Shown piece after piece: positions 43,779 to 52,423 of a DNA stretch of 64,000 nucleotides. Under the pieces are notes generated by a model. The model was not told the DNA's origin. It worked only from the letters and a program-made list of their open reading frames with translations, and ran no database searches. A program made the position numbers and the translations under genes. Origin of the DNA: Sphingomonadales bacterium (lineage in GTDB: Bacteria; Pseudomonadota; Alphaproteobacteria; Sphingomonadales; Sphingomonadaceae); NCBI GenBank assembly GCA_028871475.1, contig JAGWMZ010000006.1:124001-188000 (forward strand), in the 5' to 3' direction. Positions within the stretch are counted from its first letter, which is position 1, and each line of letters begins with the position of its first letter.

Positions 43779-45188
43779 TCAACGCAGCGCGGTGATCCTG
43801 CCGCTGTCCTCGGTGACGAAGAGCGTCTTGCCCGCCACCACCGGCGCCAGCGAGATCGGCGACTTGAAGCGCATATAGCGCTTGGTCACGCCATCCATCG
43901 GCGAAACGGTGTAAAGCTCGCCTTCGGAATTGGCGACCCAGAGCTGATCACCCGCCAGCACCGGCCCGGTCCAATAGACCGCACCTTCCTTCTTCTCTTC
44001 ATTGTGGAACTTCTTGAGCTGCGCCACCCAGCGCACCTTGCCGCTGTTGCGGGCAATGCACAGCAGACGATCATCGTCGGTGAGGGTGAAGATCCAGTCG
44101 CCGCCCACCGCCGGGGTCGAAATGCCCGCGACATTGAGTTCCCAGATACGCTGGCCGGTCACCAGTTCGTAAGCGGCCATGCGCCCGCCCTGACCCAGCG
44201 CATAGACCTGGCCGCGGTCGATGATCGGCGCCGCGTCAATATCGGTCAACACGCCCACGCTGGTCGAGAGCGAGGTGCGCGAGAGCGCATCGGACCACAA
44301 CTGCCGCCCGTTTTCATAGCGGTAGGCCACCAGCTCGCCGGTCGAGAAACCGGCGATCACCGAACCCTGACCCGCCGCCGGTGCGCCCACGCCGAACACG
44401 CCCGTCTGGCCAAGCGAGGCGGCTTCCTGCCACAATTCGCTGCCATCCTCGATGTTGAGCGCGTGGATCTCGTTGTTCTGGGTCATGATGAACACAGTGC
44501 CAAAGGCGACGGTCGGGCTGCCGCGCAGCGGCCCCGCGGGCTTCACCTTCCACACCAGCTTGCCCGTGGCCGCCTCGATCGCGGCCACTTCGCCAAGACC
44601 GGTCGTCACATAGACGCGACCACTGTCATAGCTGGCACCGCCGCCGAACACCGCCTCGCCCAGCGGCCCCATGACCTCGAAACTGTAGGTCCATTTCTGC
44701 GCGCCGGTCTTCACGTCGAAGGCGTGCAGCATGCCATCCGTGTCATAGATGTACATGTTGCCTCCGCCGACCACCGGGGCCGCCGCCAGACGCTGGCGCG
44801 GCGAGGTGCCGGCCACCTCCACGCTCCACAGCTTTTCTGGCGCCTTGGCCAGCGCCACATTGCCCAGCGCCTTGTTGGCCGCGCCGCCGGGCTGACCCCA
44901 GTCCTGATTTTCCTCGGCAATAGGCACCACCACGGCGACATTTTCCATGCCCGGATCAGCCTTGCTGGCCGATTCGATGTGGCTGAGGATGGGGATGCGG
45001 TTGGCCGGCTCGGTCACCACATGCTTGCGCTTGTGCTTCTTGCCGGGCTTAGCAGGCTGTTCCTTGCCGTCGGGCGAAGGCGGCAGCTTGTCTTTGCCAT
45101 GGCCGCAACCGGCCAGAGCGGCGGCCAGAACCAGGCACAACGCGCCGCGCGTCAGGAAAACCGGCATCCGAAGGGTGGAAGGCGTCAT
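43779..45188 (-). CDS. bamB: Outer-membrane assembly lipoprotein BamB-like (PQQ-type beta-propeller)
   Basis: A 469-residue protein. A lipoprotein signal (GALCLVLAAALAGCGH, lipobox LAGC) is followed by a Lys/Pro-rich linker and then an eight-bladed beta-propeller with repeats such as LHAFDVKTGAQKWTYSF, VAAIEAATGKLVWKV and LNIEDGSELWQEA. BamB sits on the inner face of the outer membrane and helps BamA fold barrel proteins. The linker (residues 30-60, PGKKHKRKH) is longer than in E. coli. A YfgM-like gene is upstream by 27 bp, the same order as in E. coli, but der is not the neighbour here. Confidence 0.88.
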   Translation of the reverse strand: MTPSTLRMPVFLTRGALCLVLAAALAGCGHGKDKLPPSPDGKEQPAKPGKKHKRKHVVTEPANRIPILSHIESASKADPGMENVAVVVPIAEENQDWGQPGGAANKALGNVALAKAPEKLWSVEVAGTSPRQRLAAAPVVGGGNMYIYDTDGMLHAFDVKTGAQKWTYSFEVMGPLGEAVFGGGASYDSGRVYVTTGLGEVAAIEAATGKLVWKVKPAGPLRGSPTVAFGTVFIMTQNNEIHALNIEDGSELWQEAASLGQTGVFGVGAPAAGQGSVIAGFSTGELVAYRYENGRQLWSDALSRTSLSTSVGVLTDIDAAPIIDRGQVYALGQGGRMAAYELVTGQRIWELNVAGISTPAVGGDWIFTLTDDDRLLCIARNSGKVRWVAQLKKFHNEEKKEGAVYWTGPVLAGDQLWVANSEGELYTVSPMDGVTKRYMRFKSPISLAPVVAGKTLFVTEDSGRITALR

Positions 45189-45215
45189 GCGCGAAAGATC
45201 CTCGTTGAAATCCGG

Positions 45216-46040
45216 TTACTGCTGGGACGCGGCAGGCGCGGCGCCTGCGGGCGCAGGTGCCGGAGCCGGGGCGGCGGCAGGCGCGGCATCGGCCCCCGGC
45301 TGGTCGGCATGGGCGATATCGTCGATCGAATCATAGCCCAGCAGACCCGCCAGCTGACGCGAGCGCGCCTTGAGCGTGTCGGGCAGATCCTTGTCCTTGG
45401 CCATGGCCGAGAGCAGCACGCCAGCCTGCGCATTGTTGCCCTGCTTGAGCAGCGCCAGCGCCGAAAGCTCGCCCGCCGGGCCGAACCAGGGGTTACCGGG
45501 CAGGGACAGCGGCTTCAACCGGGCAACGACCGTGGCGGGAGGCAGCGTATCGAATGCCGCCGCCACGCCGCGCACCGTGGCCAGATCGCGCAGCACCTTG
45601 GGCGCATTGGCATCACCGGCCACGGCGTCATAGATCTTGATCGCGTCGGCGGTCTTGCCGCCCTGCATGGCAAGGCCTGCCTGCAGCAGCCTGGCCACGG
45701 TGGCGCTGCCTGGCGCGTCCCCCTTGGCAATGGGGTCCAGCGTGGCGGTGGCCAGGTCGGTGCGCGTCGCGTCGATCTGGTCGATGGCGCGGGTCATGGC
45801 AATGGCGCGATCCTGCGCCAGGCTGTCCTGATGGCTCTTCCACCACAGGCCACCGCCCAGCGCCCCCAGGGCAACCACCAGGGCCGCACCCACCGGCATG
45901 CCCCAGCGTTTGAAGGCGGACGCCAACTGGTCCTCGCGCAGCGCATCGTCCACCTCGCGCATGAAGGCGTCGGCCTGGGCAGTGTCGCGCGCGGCCAGTT
46001 GCTCGGCTCGGGTTTGGGGACGGGTAGGACGCAAGGCCAA
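45216..46040 (-). CDS. YfgM-like tetratricopeptide protein
   Basis: A 274-residue membrane-anchored protein. One hydrophobic segment lies at about residues 48-66 (VGAALVVALGALGGGLWW), typical of YfgM where the C-terminal TPR part is periplasmic. The TPR-like helices follow to about 245. The final 30 residues are an Ala/Pro-rich tail. YfgM works with PpiD at the SecYEG translocon in E. coli. It is upstream of bamB by 27 bp, as in other Proteobacteria. The likely start is a TTG at 46040, because no ATG gives the conserved N-terminus. Confidence 0.8.
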   Translation of the reverse strand: MALRPTRPQTRAEQLAARDTAQADAFMREVDDALREDQLASAFKRWGMPVGAALVVALGALGGGLWWKSHQDSLAQDRAIAMTRAIDQIDATRTDLATATLDPIAKGDAPGSATVARLLQAGLAMQGGKTADAIKIYDAVAGDANAPKVLRDLATVRGVAAAFDTLPPATVVARLKPLSLPGNPWFGPAGELSALALLKQGNNAQAGVLLSAMAKDKDLPDTLKARSRQLAGLLGYDSIDDIAHADQPGADAAPAAAPAPAPAPAGAAPAASQQ

Positions 46041-46243
46041 GACAAGTCGCTTTCGTTAACTATGGTTTTCACGCCAGCCCTGCCCGGCAACAGGCATGCC
46101 GACAGGACAGATGCGCGTGTTTAGCGGATGGACCGGGCTTTTCAACGCCTATGGTGGCTTTCCCCCGGTTCCTCTGCCTGCTGCGCGCGGGTCGCCCCAT
46201 GGCGCATGGCCGATCAAGCATGAACGAAGGCTGGCCCGCCGCG

Positions 46244-47374
46244 TCAGGGAAAGGCGGTTTTGCCCAAGGCCGCGCCATAGATGTCGGCATAGGCGGCCAC
46301 CATCGTGACCTTGTCATACTCGACGCGGGCCCGGGCGCGATTGGCCGCGCCAATCCGCTCGCGCAGTGCCTGATCCTGCGCCAGAGTGACAAGGGCCTGT
46401 GCCAGAGCGGCCTCGTCAGCCACGATAAAGGGCTGGTTTTCCACCGCAACCATCGCCTTCACATCGCCTACATCCATGCTGGCCACGGCAAGGCCCGCAG
46501 CCATGGCCTCGACCAGGCTGATGGGGAACTGCTCGCTTTGCGACGACAGGGCAAAGAGGTCGAAAAGCCCCACCACCTTCGCCGGTTCCGGCACATGGCC
46601 AGGTAAATGCAGGCGGTGGCCGACCCCGGCCTCCATGGCCGCCGCGCGGATCGCCTCGCGTTCCGGCCCCTCGCCCAGAATCACCAATTGCCAGTCATCG
46701 GGCAGCGCACAAAAGGCGCGCACCAGCCGTGGCAGGTCCTTCACCGCGCGCAACCCCGCCAGCGTGCCAAGCCATTTTTCACCGGGCCGCTTGATGATGC
46801 GCGGCAAGGCATCGGGCCTGGGCTTGCGGGCATAGGCGGCGGTGTCGATGCCATTGGCGACGCGCTGCACCCGCGCGCGCGGCTGATGCCATTCGGTGAT
46901 CGCAATCGCCTCAAGCTGCTGCGAGGGCACCACCAGCGCCTGCGCCCGGCCCAGCGCGATGCGGCGGAACCAGTTGCGCCTGCCCTTGCGCTTCTCGACC
47001 TCGTCCTGGTTGAAGCCATCTTCATGATGCACCAAAGGGGGCAGGCGCAGCATATCGCCAAAGATGGTATGGGCCAGCACGGCATCCATCGCGCCGAAAT
47101 TATAGGTCAGCACCAGATCGAAGGACGAGAGCGCCCGCGCGATTTCCATCAGGCGGCGCGGCAGGGGCCGCCCCTGCAAAGCGGGAAAATCCGGCGCCAG
47201 ATCGACCGGAATGGCGGGAAGCAGACGCGAAGCAGCCCCCATCGCCTCCGGCACGGCCGAGACGATCGTGTGGTGCAGACCAGCGCCAAAGGCGTTGATC
47301 AGCTCGACACTGCGCAGTTCCTTGCCACCGGGATCAAAGCTGGAATGAAGATGCAGGATCTTCAAAGCGCTCAT
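46244..47374 (-). CDS. Group 1/GT4-like glycosyltransferase
   Basis: A 376-residue GT-B fold enzyme. The N-terminal domain begins LKILHLHSSFDPGGKELR. The C-terminal domain contains LGTLAGLRAVKDLPRLVRAF, WQLVILGEGPER, HLPGHVPEP and SEQFPISLVEAMAAGLAV, which carries the two glutamates of the EX7E-type donor site. It transfers a sugar from a nucleotide donor, perhaps to a polysaccharide or lipid. Its start overlaps the stop of the upstream hydrolase gene by ATGA, so they are coupled. No other polysaccharide genes are nearby. Confidence 0.88.
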   Translation of the reverse strand: MSALKILHLHSSFDPGGKELRSVELINAFGAGLHHTIVSAVPEAMGAASRLLPAIPVDLAPDFPALQGRPLPRRLMEIARALSSFDLVLTYNFGAMDAVLAHTIFGDMLRLPPLVHHEDGFNQDEVEKRKGRRNWFRRIALGRAQALVVPSQQLEAIAITEWHQPRARVQRVANGIDTAAYARKPRPDALPRIIKRPGEKWLGTLAGLRAVKDLPRLVRAFCALPDDWQLVILGEGPEREAIRAAAMEAGVGHRLHLPGHVPEPAKVVGLFDLFALSSQSEQFPISLVEAMAAGLAVASMDVGDVKAMVAVENQPFIVADEAALAQALVTLAQDQALRERIGAANRARARVEYDKVTMVAAYADIYGAALGKTAFP

Positions 47375-48297
47375 CCAACCACTCCGGCCAGCAGTCGCTC
47401 GATGGCATCGGCCGCCTCGGGCTCGTCAAGCGTGGGCGCATGGCCGACGCGCGGCACCTGCACCACATCGGCCTGCGGCAGGCGCCGGGCCATCTCTGCC
47501 AGCGTATCGGTGGAGAGAATGTCGGAAAGCTCGCCGCGCAGGAAAAGCACCGGGCGCCCGGCCAGCGCCATCAGCCCCGGCCACATGTCCACCCCTGCCT
47601 CGCCGCCCGGCTTGTCGAAGGGCTCGGCGATCTTCATGTCGTAATCATAGACGATGCGGCCATTGCTGTTGAGCACCATGATCCGCTTGGCCATGGTCAG
47701 CCAGTCGCTCAGCTCATAATCGGGGAAGGCTTCGCGATGCGCTTCTTCCAGCGCCCGGGCGGCATGCATCCAGGTGGGAAAGGTGCTGCCCTGCCCGACA
47801 TAGGTGCGGATACGCTCAAGCCCGGCAGGTTCGATCACCGGCCCCACGTCATTGAGCACGGCCCCCGCGATTCGGGCGGCGTCGATCATCGCCAGAATCA
47901 TCGTCATGAGCCCGCCCAGCGAGGTGCCGATGGAGACGAATCGGCCGATCTCGGCCTGCTCCAGCAAGGCGTTGACATCGGCGACATACTGCACCGGCGA
48001 ATAGGTAGCCGAATTCTTGGCATAGGCGCTGTCACCCCGCCCCCGCATATCGGGGCAGATGACGCGCCAGCGGGGGGACAGGCGCCGGGCCAGCCCTTCG
48101 AAATCACGCGCATTGCGGGTGAGCCCCGGCAGGCAGAGCACCGGAATGCCGCCCTCGGGTCCGGCATAATCGCGATAGTGAAGCGTGAGGCCATCGGCGC
48201 TTTGCCATGTACGGTCCTGCCAGGTGCGGTCCTGCCAAGTGCCGTCCTGTCGGGCCTGGTCAATCGAAGGGGGAATCGAAGCGGTCATGACGTCCAT
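47371..48297 (-). CDS. Alpha/beta hydrolase
   Basis: A 308-residue hydrolase. The core has LCLPGLTRNARDFEGLA (oxyanion HG-like region), CPDMRGRGDS, the nucleophile Ser in FVSIGTSLGGLMTM, and the late His in VPRVGHAPTLDEPEA. The acid Asp is likely in GELSDILS. Related enzymes act on esters or hydrolyse small metabolites; the substrate is unknown. The N-terminus holds three tandem pentapeptides, QDGTW-QDRTW-QDRTW, from a 15-bp DNA repeat (48206-48250). ATGs at 48297 and 48288 are possible starts. The stop overlaps the glycosyltransferase start. Confidence 0.88.
   Translation of the reverse strand: MDVMTASIPPSIDQARQDGTWQDRTWQDRTWQSADGLTLHYRDYAGPEGGIPVLCLPGLTRNARDFEGLARRLSPRWRVICPDMRGRGDSAYAKNSATYSPVQYVADVNALLEQAEIGRFVSIGTSLGGLMTMILAMIDAARIAGAVLNDVGPVIEPAGLERIRTYVGQGSTFPTWMHAARALEEAHREAFPDYELSDWLTMAKRIMVLNSNGRIVYDYDMKIAEPFDKPGGEAGVDMWPGLMALAGRPVLFLRGELSDILSTDTLAEMARRLPQADVVQVPRVGHAPTLDEPEAADAIERLLAGVVG
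48206..48250. repeat. Three-copy 15-bp tandem repeat in the hydrolase gene
   Basis: Units CATGTACGGTCCTGC (48206-48220), CAGGTGCGGTCCTGC (48221-48235) and CAAGTGCCGTCCTGT (48236-48250). It encodes repeated QD(G/R)TW pentapeptides near the protein start on the minus strand. The unit length is a multiple of three, so copy-number changes would keep the frame. Confidence 0.85.
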
Positions 48298-48413
48298 GCT
48301 TTGCGCCGCCACGCGAGGGAAGAGCGGCATCCTTCCTGCCCTGCCCCGCGCGCAGCCTCTGCTTGCACAGATCCTGCTTGCACATGGGCGGGCCCGGTCC
48401 CACTTATGCGGCC

Positions 48414-49823
48414 ATGCGCCCCGAACCGCAAGCATCGCCCTACACCCCCGACCCCCGGATCGCCGAAATCGCCGACTGGCTGGGCAATCGCGTCGAAGCC
48501 GCCCGCTTTCCATCGCATAGGCTGCGCTGGCGGGACAGGCGCCACGACGCCACCATCGGCCTCGACAACCTCGATGATGAGGCCTGGCTGCGCCATTTCG
48601 GCCACTTCGAGCCGCTGCCCGGCAATCTGCCCCGGCCACTGGCGCTGCGCTATCACGGGCACCAGTTTCGCGTGTACAATCCGCAGCTTGGCGATGGACG
48701 CGGCTTTCTCTTCGCCCAGATGCGCGATGGCGCCGGGCGGCTGATGGATCTTGGCACCAAGGGGTCTGGCACGACGCCGTGGAGCCGGCAGGGCGATGGT
48801 CGGTTGACGCTGAAAGGGGCCATGCGCGAAATTCTGGCCACCGAAATGCTCGAAGCACTGGGCGCCAACACGTCGAAAACTCTCAGCGTGGTGGAAACGG
48901 GCGAAGAGCTGGAACGCGGCGACGAGCCCAGCCCGACCCGCTCTGCGGTGCTCACCCGCCTGTCGCACGGGCATATCCGCATCGGCAGCTTTCAGCGGCT
49001 GATGGCGCTGGAAGAGGATGCCCATCTGGCGGCCCTGGTCGACTATGCCCTGGCACAATACCCCGGCCCGCCCCCGCCCGAAGGGGCCCCGGATGCGGGC
49101 AATCCGGCCATCGTCCTGCTGCATCAGGTCGTCGCCCGCATGGCCGATATGGCTGCCAGCTATGTCGCATCTGGCTTTGTCCATGGCGTGCTCAACACCG
49201 ACAATATGAACATCACCGGCGAAAGTTTCGATTACGGCCCATGGCGCTGGCTGCCGCGCTGGGATGCGGGCTTTACCGCGGCCTATTTCGACCATTCGGG
49301 CCTTTATGCCTTTGGTCGGCAGGCCGAAGCGATCCGCTGGAACTGCGGCCAACTGGCCGTCGCCCTGCGCCCCATGGCCGAAACCGCGCCGCTGGTCGCC
49401 GCGCTCGAACGGTTCGAGCCCTTGTTCCAGCGGCGCCTTGCCACGCGGGTGCTGTGGCGTCTGGGCGTCGAATCGCTGGGGGACGAGGCGGACGCGGCCC
49501 TGCTCCACGCCACCGGCAAGGCGCTGGGCGAGAGCGGGCAGCGCCCCGACAGCTTCTTTCACACCCATCGCGGCGGGCGCCGTGCCGAGGGCGATTTCGG
49601 CGATCTCGTCGCGCGGCATGCCCCGCTGGCCGGCGCTCTCGATCACCCGCTATGGGATGAGGACGATATCGTCACCAACCATATCGACGAGGTGGAGCGC
49701 ATCTGGTCCGCCATCGATCAGCGCGACGACTGGCAACCGCTGCACGACCATGTCGCGCGCATTCGCCAGCTGGGTCAGGCGCTGGGTCCGGCACCGGAAC
49801 CGATCGGCCACCTTCCGGGGTGA
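48414..49823 (+). CDS. SelO/YdiU-like protein adenylyltransferase family protein
   Basis: A 469-residue protein of the SelO pseudokinase family, whose members transfer AMP from ATP to proteins. Core motifs are HGHQFRVYNPQLGDGRG, LGTKGSGTTPWSRQGDGR, REILATEMLEALG, and FVHGVLNTDNMNITGESFDYGPW (shortened: HGVLNTDNMNITG), which holds the metal-binding Asn and Asp. Compared with E. coli SelO, the C-terminus is different: no NPxxVLRN segment and no terminal Cys. The Cys of the mid-domain is also absent (FTAAYFDHSG instead of FICNHSDH). The ATG at 48414 follows family length. A degenerate AstD-like gene follows after 103 bp. Confidence 0.82.
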   Translation: MRPEPQASPYTPDPRIAEIADWLGNRVEAARFPSHRLRWRDRRHDATIGLDNLDDEAWLRHFGHFEPLPGNLPRPLALRYHGHQFRVYNPQLGDGRGFLFAQMRDGAGRLMDLGTKGSGTTPWSRQGDGRLTLKGAMREILATEMLEALGANTSKTLSVVETGEELERGDEPSPTRSAVLTRLSHGHIRIGSFQRLMALEEDAHLAALVDYALAQYPGPPPPEGAPDAGNPAIVLLHQVVARMADMAASYVASGFVHGVLNTDNMNITGESFDYGPWRWLPRWDAGFTAAYFDHSGLYAFGRQAEAIRWNCGQLAVALRPMAETAPLVAALERFEPLFQRRLATRVLWRLGVESLGDEADAALLHATGKALGESGQRPDSFFHTHRGGRRAEGDFGDLVARHAPLAGALDHPLWDEDDIVTNHIDEVERIWSAIDQRDDWQPLHDHVARIRQLGQALGPAPEPIGHLPG

Positions 49824-49926
49824 CTTTCGCGCAATTTTGCGCCAGCCTCCGTCTGCCTTGGCAACCTCGTGATAACCATGGACGGGGCAAGACAAGTGCC
49901 GCGCAACTTTCATTCGGACATATCGC

Positions 49927-51360
49927 TTGCTGCAGTCGCCGCTTCACCCTGACCTGATCGTCTCGCTGGAACCGGCCAGCGGCGCGCGGCTGTGGAGCGG
50001 GCCGGTCAGCGATATCGACGCCTGCATCGCCGCCGCCCGCGCCGCCTGGCCGCGCTGGGCGCTGACACCCCTGACCGACCGGATGGAGCTGGCCCGCCGC
50101 ACCGGGCGCGAGATGCGCCGCGTCGCACCGGATCTGGCCGACCTGCTGGCGCGCGAGACGGGAGTGCCTTTGTGGGAAGCCCATGGTGAGGTGGAAGCCG
50201 CCATCGCGCGGGTCGATGTCTTCCTGCGCGCACAGGGTGAACGCTGCGCGCAGCGGCGGCATGACAATGGCATCGCTGGCGTCACGGCCACAAGGCACAA
50301 GCCCCATGGCGTGCTGGCCGTCATCAGCCCCTGCGCCCAACCGCTGCTGGCCCCCTTCTGCCAGATCCTGCCGGCGCTGGTCGCGGGCAATGTCGTGGTG
50401 TTCAAACCCTCTGAAAAAGCCCCGGCCATTGGCGAGGCGCTGACCAACTGTCTGCTGCGCGGGGGGATGCCGCAAGGGGCGATCCAGATGGTCACCGGCG
50501 GGCCCGAACATGGCCGGGCTCTTGCCCTGCATGAAGCGATCGACGGGTTGCTTTTCGCTGGTTCATCGCCCGTGGGGCTGGCACTGGCGCGCAAATATGC
50601 CCAGCGGCCCGACCGTATGCTGCGTCTCGACATGGGCGGCAACAATCCCATCGTGGTATGGGATACGCTGCTGATCGAACAGGCCGCGATGCTGATCGTG
50701 CAATCGGCCTTTGCCGGGGCCGGACAACGCAACACGGCAGCGCGCCGCCTCATCATCCACGATACGCTGGCCGAGCCCATGCTGGCCGCCGTGAAAAAGC
50801 TGACCGACCGCATCATCTGCGGCGGCCCCTTTGACGATCCTGCGCCCTATATGGGCCCTGTCTGCGACCTGGCTAGCGCCGATGGCCTGACCGAGAGCTT
50901 CATCTGGCTGATGTCGAACGGTGGCCACCCCATCCGCCACATGAGCCGCGGCGATACGGACCTGCCTTTCGTGACCCCGGGCATCATCGATGTCACCGAC
51001 ATGACCGAACGCCCCGATGTCGAGCTGTTCGGCCCGCTGCTCCAGGTCATCCGCGTCGGCGATTTCGACGAGGCCATCGCGCTGGCCAATGACACGCAAT
51101 TTGGCCTCTGCGCCGCGCTGGTCGGTGGCAATGAGCAGCTTTACGGCCAGTTCTGGACGCAAATCCGCGCCGGTCTCATCCATTGGAACAAGCCGACGAC
51201 GATCGATCTGGCCACCACGCCCATGGGAGGACTGGGGCTGTCGGGCAATCTTCGCGCGGGCGGCACCTATGCGGCCGATTCCTGCGCCATCCCCATTGCC
51301 TCGGCTGAAACCGAATTGCCCCGCGCTGCTTTGGGCGTGGGCTTCCACGCAGGCGACTGA
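49927..51360 (+). CDS. AstD-like aldehyde dehydrogenase pseudoenzyme
   Basis: A 477-residue protein that aligns along almost its whole length with succinylglutamate-semialdehyde dehydrogenase (AstD). The framework is intact: ILPALVAGNVVVFKPSE, MGGNNPIVV, ELFGPLLQVIR, WNKPT and GLGLSGN. Yet the three catalytic positions differ. The oxyanion Asn of the family GPYNFP is Ala in SPCAQP. The general-base Glu of LEMGGNNP is Asp in LDMGGNNP. The nucleophile Cys of GQRCTCARR is Asn in GQRNTAARR (codon AAC at 50731-50733, residue 269). The frame is unbroken, so it is unlikely to be a recent pseudogene. Its start is a weak TTG at 49927 and it lacks about 10 N-terminal residues of AstD. A binding or regulatory role is possible; no astA or astB is nearby. 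Confidence 0.82.
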   Translation: MLQSPLHPDLIVSLEPASGARLWSGPVSDIDACIAAARAAWPRWALTPLTDRMELARRTGREMRRVAPDLADLLARETGVPLWEAHGEVEAAIARVDVFLRAQGERCAQRRHDNGIAGVTATRHKPHGVLAVISPCAQPLLAPFCQILPALVAGNVVVFKPSEKAPAIGEALTNCLLRGGMPQGAIQMVTGGPEHGRALALHEAIDGLLFAGSSPVGLALARKYAQRPDRMLRLDMGGNNPIVVWDTLLIEQAAMLIVQSAFAGAGQRNTAARRLIIHDTLAEPMLAAVKKLTDRIICGGPFDDPAPYMGPVCDLASADGLTESFIWLMSNGGHPIRHMSRGDTDLPFVTPGIIDVTDMTERPDVELFGPLLQVIRVGDFDEAIALANDTQFGLCAALVGGNEQLYGQFWTQIRAGLIHWNKPTTIDLATTPMGGLGLSGNLRAGGTYAADSCAIPIASAETELPRAALGVGFHAGD

Positions 51361-51411
51361 AGGCAGGCCCCCCCTTGCGAGACTGCCCGGCGCGCTTTAG
51401 GCGTTGGCGCC

Positions 51412-52320
51412 ATGTCATCCATTCCATCTGACGATAAGCGCAGCGGGCTGCCGCTGGCGCTGGGCTGCTATGCCATCTGGGGCCTGCTGCCGCTCTATCT
51501 CCACCGGGTCGAGGCCGTGCCTGTGCTGGAATTCGTGGCATGGCGGGTCAGTTTTACGCTGCCGGTCTGCTGCATTCTGCTTCTGCTGACACGGCGCGTG
51601 GGGCCGATGCTGCAGGTCATGCGCAACCGGGCCACCATGGGCACGCTGACAGTCAGCGCCGTGCTCGTCGGCATCAACTGGATGACCTATATCTACGCCA
51701 TTCAGAGCAACCACATCTTTGCCGCGGCCATCGGCTATTATCTCAATCCGCTGTTCAACGTGGCGCTGGGCACGCTGGCACTGGGCGAGCGGCTGCGGCG
51801 GGCGCAATGGGGCGCGGTGGCTCTGGCGGGCTCCGGCGTGGCGGTGCTGGCATTGGCGGCATGGCGCAGCGGCGCGGCCGATACGCTATGGATGAGTCTG
51901 GTGCTGGCCACCAGTTTCTCGCTCTATGGCCTCATCCGCAAGCGCGTGGCCGCCGAAGCGCTGGTGGGGCTGAGCGTGGAGGGCTTTGTTCTCCTGCCCG
52001 TGGCGGCGGCCTATCTGTGGTTTGTGTCGCAGCACCGGCCGCTGGGCGTGGGGCATGACTGGGGACAGAGCCTGCTGGTCTCCGTCTCCGGTCTGGTGAC
52101 GGCGGTGCCCCTGCTGCTGTTCGCGGCGGCGGCGCGGCGGATGGATTATTCGCTGATGGGCTTTTTGCAATTCATCGCGCCCAGCATTGGTGTGGTCCTT
52201 GGCCTCTTCGTCTTTCATGAACCGATGGAGCGGCCCCAACTGGTGTGTTTTGCGCTGATCTGGGTAGGGATCGGGGTGTTTTGTTGGGATTTGTGGCGGG
52301 CGAGGAAAGTTAAGGGATAA
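51412..52320 (+). CDS. rarD: RarD-like EamA family transporter
   Basis: A 302-residue membrane protein with ten hydrophobic segments in two EamA repeats. The pattern LALGCYAIWGLLPLYLHRVEAVPVLEFVAWRV (shortened: CYAIWGLLPLYLHRV) and INWMTYIYAIQSNHI, SIGYYLNPL-like AIGYYLNPLFNV are typical of the RarD subfamily. RarD proteins were linked to chloramphenicol sensitivity, but their transport substrate is unknown. The gene follows the AstD-like gene by 51 bp and ends at a good terminator. Confidence 0.92.
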   Translation: MSSIPSDDKRSGLPLALGCYAIWGLLPLYLHRVEAVPVLEFVAWRVSFTLPVCCILLLLTRRVGPMLQVMRNRATMGTLTVSAVLVGINWMTYIYAIQSNHIFAAAIGYYLNPLFNVALGTLALGERLRRAQWGAVALAGSGVAVLALAAWRSGAADTLWMSLVLATSFSLYGLIRKRVAAEALVGLSVEGFVLLPVAAAYLWFVSQHRPLGVGHDWGQSLLVSVSGLVTAVPLLLFAAAARRMDYSLMGFLQFIAPSIGVVLGLFVFHEPMERPQLVCFALIWVGIGVFCWDLWRARKVKG

Positions 52321-52321
52321 T

Positions 52322-52347
52322 GCAGGGGGTGTTACGCCCCCTGCTTT
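52322..52347 (+). terminator. Rho-independent terminator after rarD
   Basis: A perfect 8-bp stem GCAGGGGG (52322-52329) and CCCCCTGC (52337-52344) followed by TTT. It starts one base after the rarD stop. Confidence 0.7.
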
Positions 52348-52360
52348 ATCCCTTGTTCTT

Positions 52361-52400
52361 TAAAAAAGAAAAGGCGGCGAAGCCGAAGCCCCGCCGCCCG
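52361..52400 (-). terminator. Rho-independent terminator after clpX
   Basis: On the minus strand GGCGGCG and CGCCGCC (52373-52379 with 52392-52398) form a stem, followed by a T-rich run (TTTTCTTTTTT). It lies about 20 bases after the clpX stop. Confidence 0.7.
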
Positions 52401-52423
52401 ATCTTTTCAACCGAAAGCCTTGA

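Noticed and set aside
43779..46040. A complete yfgM-bamB-der operon
   Set aside because: The next gene after bamB is the ICMT-like protein; no der is present in the window.
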